Assembly: GCA_019745195.1 (NCBI GenBank)
Contig: JAIETL010000037.1
Coordinates: 1 to 55,196, forward strand
DNA from: Beijerinckiaceae bacterium
Lineage (GTDB): Bacteria > Pseudomonadota > Alphaproteobacteria > Rhizobiales > Beijerinckiaceae
DNA: 55,196 bases
Direction of reading: 5' to 3'
Below the pieces are notes generated by a model. That model saw only the letters and a program-made list of their open reading frames with translations, searched no databases and was not told the origin of the DNA. The position numbers and the translations under genes are program-made. This document shows positions 53,702 through 55,196 of the stretch, in pieces. The stretch's first letter is position 1, and each line of letters begins with the position of its first letter.

Positions 53702-53716
53702 TGTTACAGTATAACA
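53702..53716. promoter_or_regulatory. Zur-box-like site 2
   Basis: TGTTACA-G-TATAACA, 41-55 bp upstream of zigA, 26 bp centre to centre from site 1. One mismatch from a perfect 7-1-7 dyad. Two tandem boxes on one helix face suggest tight repression by Zur when zinc is ample. Confidence 0.7.
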
Positions 53717-53830
53717 GAAGCGCCTTGTCAATGGCTGTCCGAGACGCGCTCCGAGCTCGAATCCAATTGCTTCTGCAACTCGTTTGCAATAAGAAGCGCC
53801 GGGAAGGATTTTGGGGAGGCAGGGCAGATC

Positions 53831-54322
53831 ATGCAGAGCCAATCGCCGTCACGCTCCGCAGCGCCGCTCCGGGCCGGTTCGGTTCGGGACCGGCTACATG
53901 CCTGCGGATTGCGGCCGACGCGGCAGCGGGTGGCGCTCGGGGAGTTGCTGTTCCGCGACGGCGACCGGCATCTCGCCGCCGAAACCTTGCATCGGGAGTT
54001 GGCGAACCGTGGCGCGCGGATGTCGCTGGCGACGGTCTACAACACGCTGCGCCAGTTCGACGAGGCCGGGCTGACCCGCCGCGTCGGCATCAATGGCGGC
54101 CGCTCGCAATACGACACCTGCACTGGCGACCATCAGCATTTCTATGTCGAGGACGAGGACCGGCTGATCGACATTCCGGTGGGCGCGATCCGCTTCGGCT
54201 GCCTGCCGGCGCCGCCGGCGGGCTACCGCATCAGCCGTGTCGATGTCCTGATCCGGCTTCGACGCATCGGCGCACTCGGCGCGAAATCGGAGGTCGGCGA
54301 TGAACCGTCACGTCAGGGTTGA
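53831..54322 (+). CDS. Fur-family regulator, Irr-like
   Basis: A 163-aa iron/heme-responsive repressor relative. RLHACGLRPTRQRVALGELLF is the DNA-binding start, RMSLATVYNTLRQFDEAGL the recognition helix and RRVGINGGRSQYDT the wing. DHQHFYVEDEDRLIDI is the metal/heme site, reading H101-Q-H103 where Irr normally has HHH. The C terminus is long and basic. It lacks the CxxC zinc motifs of Fur and Zur, which supports Irr. It starts at ATG 53831 with a GGGGAGG SD. Divergent from zigA; whether it also touches the zinc boxes is open. Confidence 0.85.
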   Translation: MQSQSPSRSAAPLRAGSVRDRLHACGLRPTRQRVALGELLFRDGDRHLAAETLHRELANRGARMSLATVYNTLRQFDEAGLTRRVGINGGRSQYDTCTGDHQHFYVEDEDRLIDIPVGAIRFGCLPAPPAGYRISRVDVLIRLRRIGALGAKSEVGDEPSRQG

Positions 54323-54845
54323 GGAGGCCGGTCTGGCTGATGCGGAATGGCAGCGTCTGACGAGTGCGGCCAACGAAATTTTTGCCCAGGATGACAAGCT
54401 CGCAGAGGCCTTGCCGCTCTATCGCGAGGCTTTCGAGGAGGCCGAGCGACTGTTCCGCTGCGCCGAGATCGCACCCGACCGGACGCCCGCGACGACGATC
54501 TATGTGATTTCGTGCCAGAACCTCGCCGAGGCGGTTCGTCGTTGCGAAGGTCGCGCCGCGGCGCGGGGCTGGCTGATACGTGCTTTCGAGCGACTGGTCG
54601 CCGCAGGGCAATCGCCGGCGACGCCGTTCGCTTTGCGGCTCGATTGCATGCGCGACCTGAAATTCGCCTTCCTGAACCTCGTCGAGCAGTGCGGCGATGA
54701 CGAGACGTTTCTGCGCGAGAAGCCTCGGCTGATGCAACGCGGCCGCGAGGTGGTCGCCAGCGTGACGCAACTGGCGCAGCATATCGCCAGCGTGCCGCAA
54801 GATTTGCTCCGCATGCGAAGAACGCCTGGCCGGCCGCTCTCCTGA
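54300..54845 (+). CDS. TPR-like helical protein of unknown function
   Basis: A 181-aa, wholly helical protein. [58 protein letters not shown] and [18 protein letters not shown] look like degenerate TPR-type helix pairs. No catalytic motif is visible. The GGAGG SD lies inside the end of the Irr-like gene and the ATG is 23 bp before that gene's stop, so the two are coupled. A metal-homeostasis role is only a positional guess. Confidence 0.7.
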   Translation: MNRHVRVEEAGLADAEWQRLTSAANEIFAQDDKLAEALPLYREAFEEAERLFRCAEIAPDRTPATTIYVISCQNLAEAVRRCEGRAAARGWLIRAFERLVAAGQSPATPFALRLDCMRDLKFAFLNLVEQCGDDETFLREKPRLMQRGREVVASVTQLAQHIASVPQDLLRMRRTPGRPLS

Positions 54846-55023
54846 TCGCGCTCGTCTCGTCCGGCGCTGCGGTGGAGCTTGTGGCCGTCACCTGACCTTT
54901 CCGCTTTCCCCCGCCGCCGCTCCCCTCTATAGCGAGCGCCTAGCATTCATTCAGGCTCTCGCACCGGCCTCCGCTCGTTCGATCGGACTGGTCTTGCGCG
55001 CCTGCGAACACATGGCCGAGCTC
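54846..55023. promoter_or_regulatory. Upstream region of carB
   Basis: About 175 bp after the TPR-like gene. It is less GC-rich around TCTATAGCGAGC and should hold the carB promoter. No hairpin with a T tract and no PyrR-like attenuator was recognised. carA is not adjacent. Confidence 0.35.
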
Positions 55024-55196
55024 ATGCCCAAGCGCACAGACATCAAGACCATCCTGATCATCGGCGCGGGGCCCATCATCATCGGCCAGGCCTGCGAGTT
55101 CGACTATTCCGGCACCCAGGCCTGCAAGACGCTGAAGGCCGAAGGCTACCGGATCGTGCTGGTCAATTCGAACCCGGCGACGATCATGACCGACCC
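55024..55196 (+). CDS. carB: Carbamoyl-phosphate synthase large subunit, N-terminal part
   Basis: Only ~57 codons are visible. [20 protein letters not shown], then [20 protein letters not shown] and [18 protein letters not shown], is the near-invariant CarB N terminus. CarB makes carbamoyl phosphate for pyrimidine and arginine synthesis together with CarA. The start is set at ATG 55024 to match the usual MPKRTDI; an in-frame ATG at 55012 (MAEL) is possible. The gene runs off the right edge. carA is not immediately upstream. Confidence 0.96.
   Translation, partial: MPKRTDIKTILIIGAGPIIIGQACEFDYSGTQACKTLKAEGYRIVLVNSNPATIMTD

Overview
The window is a stretch of GC-rich alphaproteobacterial chromosome. 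An Irr-type Fur-family regulator, an Omp25/RopB-type outer-membrane barrel, DUF6152/DUF6644 proteins, fused hydantoinase/oxoprolinase and the general gene set point to the order Hyphomicrobiales (a Bosea-like soil or water organism is a fair guess). This is inference from gene content, since no rRNA or tRNA gene is present. The window is mostly core and near-core metabolism, with no prophage, transposase, integrase or CRISPR array.

Layout. 1-3.6 kb: start of uvrC, then lgt-midA-pgeF. 3.6-4.2 kb: a ParD/ParE-type toxin-antitoxin pair. 4.3-6.5 kb: an HCCA-isomerase-like protein, a pteridine-reductase-like SDR and a glycosyltransferase. 6.9-11.3 kb: an outer-membrane barrel, a GST, rlmJ, a secreted RNase T2 with a secreted cysteine-containing partner, and a DMT exporter. 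11.5-13.3 kb: an ArsR/SRPBCC pair and a MarR-like regulator. 13.5-20.4 kb: a tripartite TRAP transporter divergent from a fused HyuA-HyuB (5-oxoprolinase type) enzyme, with a perfect 12-bp inverted repeat between them. 20.4-25.4 kb: an SDR, a DapB-like reductase, a chemoreceptor, a RecD-like helicase and a membrane protein. 25.9-30.3 kb: leuC and leuD separated by five small genes. 30.4-33.1 kb: a DUF1501/DUF1800 pair. 33.3-35.6 kb: an ECF sigma factor with an RskA-like anti-sigma factor, divergent from a secreted DUF4394 protein. 35.8-41.3 kb: rplS, an SDR, an L,D-transpeptidase-like lipoprotein, a GIY-YIG-like gene and an EF-G paralogue. 41.5-45.4 kb: a long-chain acyl-CoA ligase, then mtaB-dapF. 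45.5-51.1 kb: a secreted GyrI-like protein, an MBL hydrolase, an alpha/beta hydrolase, a cyclopropane fatty acid synthase, a methyltransferase and a GtrA protein. 51.1-54.8 kb: a zinc/iron module (AztD-like metallochaperone, ZigA-type COG0523 GTPase, Irr-like regulator) with two Zur-box-like sites. The right edge is the start of carB.

The most unusual signals are these. (1) A family of palindromic elements with GC-rich hairpin ends lies between genes and also inside two coding genes (midA and the oxoprolinase). Both insertions are multiples of three bases and add Pro/Gly/Ser-rich peptide. (2) The sigma factor and DUF4394 genes have matching divergent promoter motifs, which look like a self-contained ECF regulon. 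(3) Several paralogues have lost key catalytic residues: DapB without its His pair, the L,D-transpeptidase without its HGT histidine and final arginine, and EF-G without the DTPGH histidine. (4) Several sharp operator-like palindromes were found at toxin-antitoxin, TRAP/oxoprolinase, ArsR, cfa and zigA promoters.
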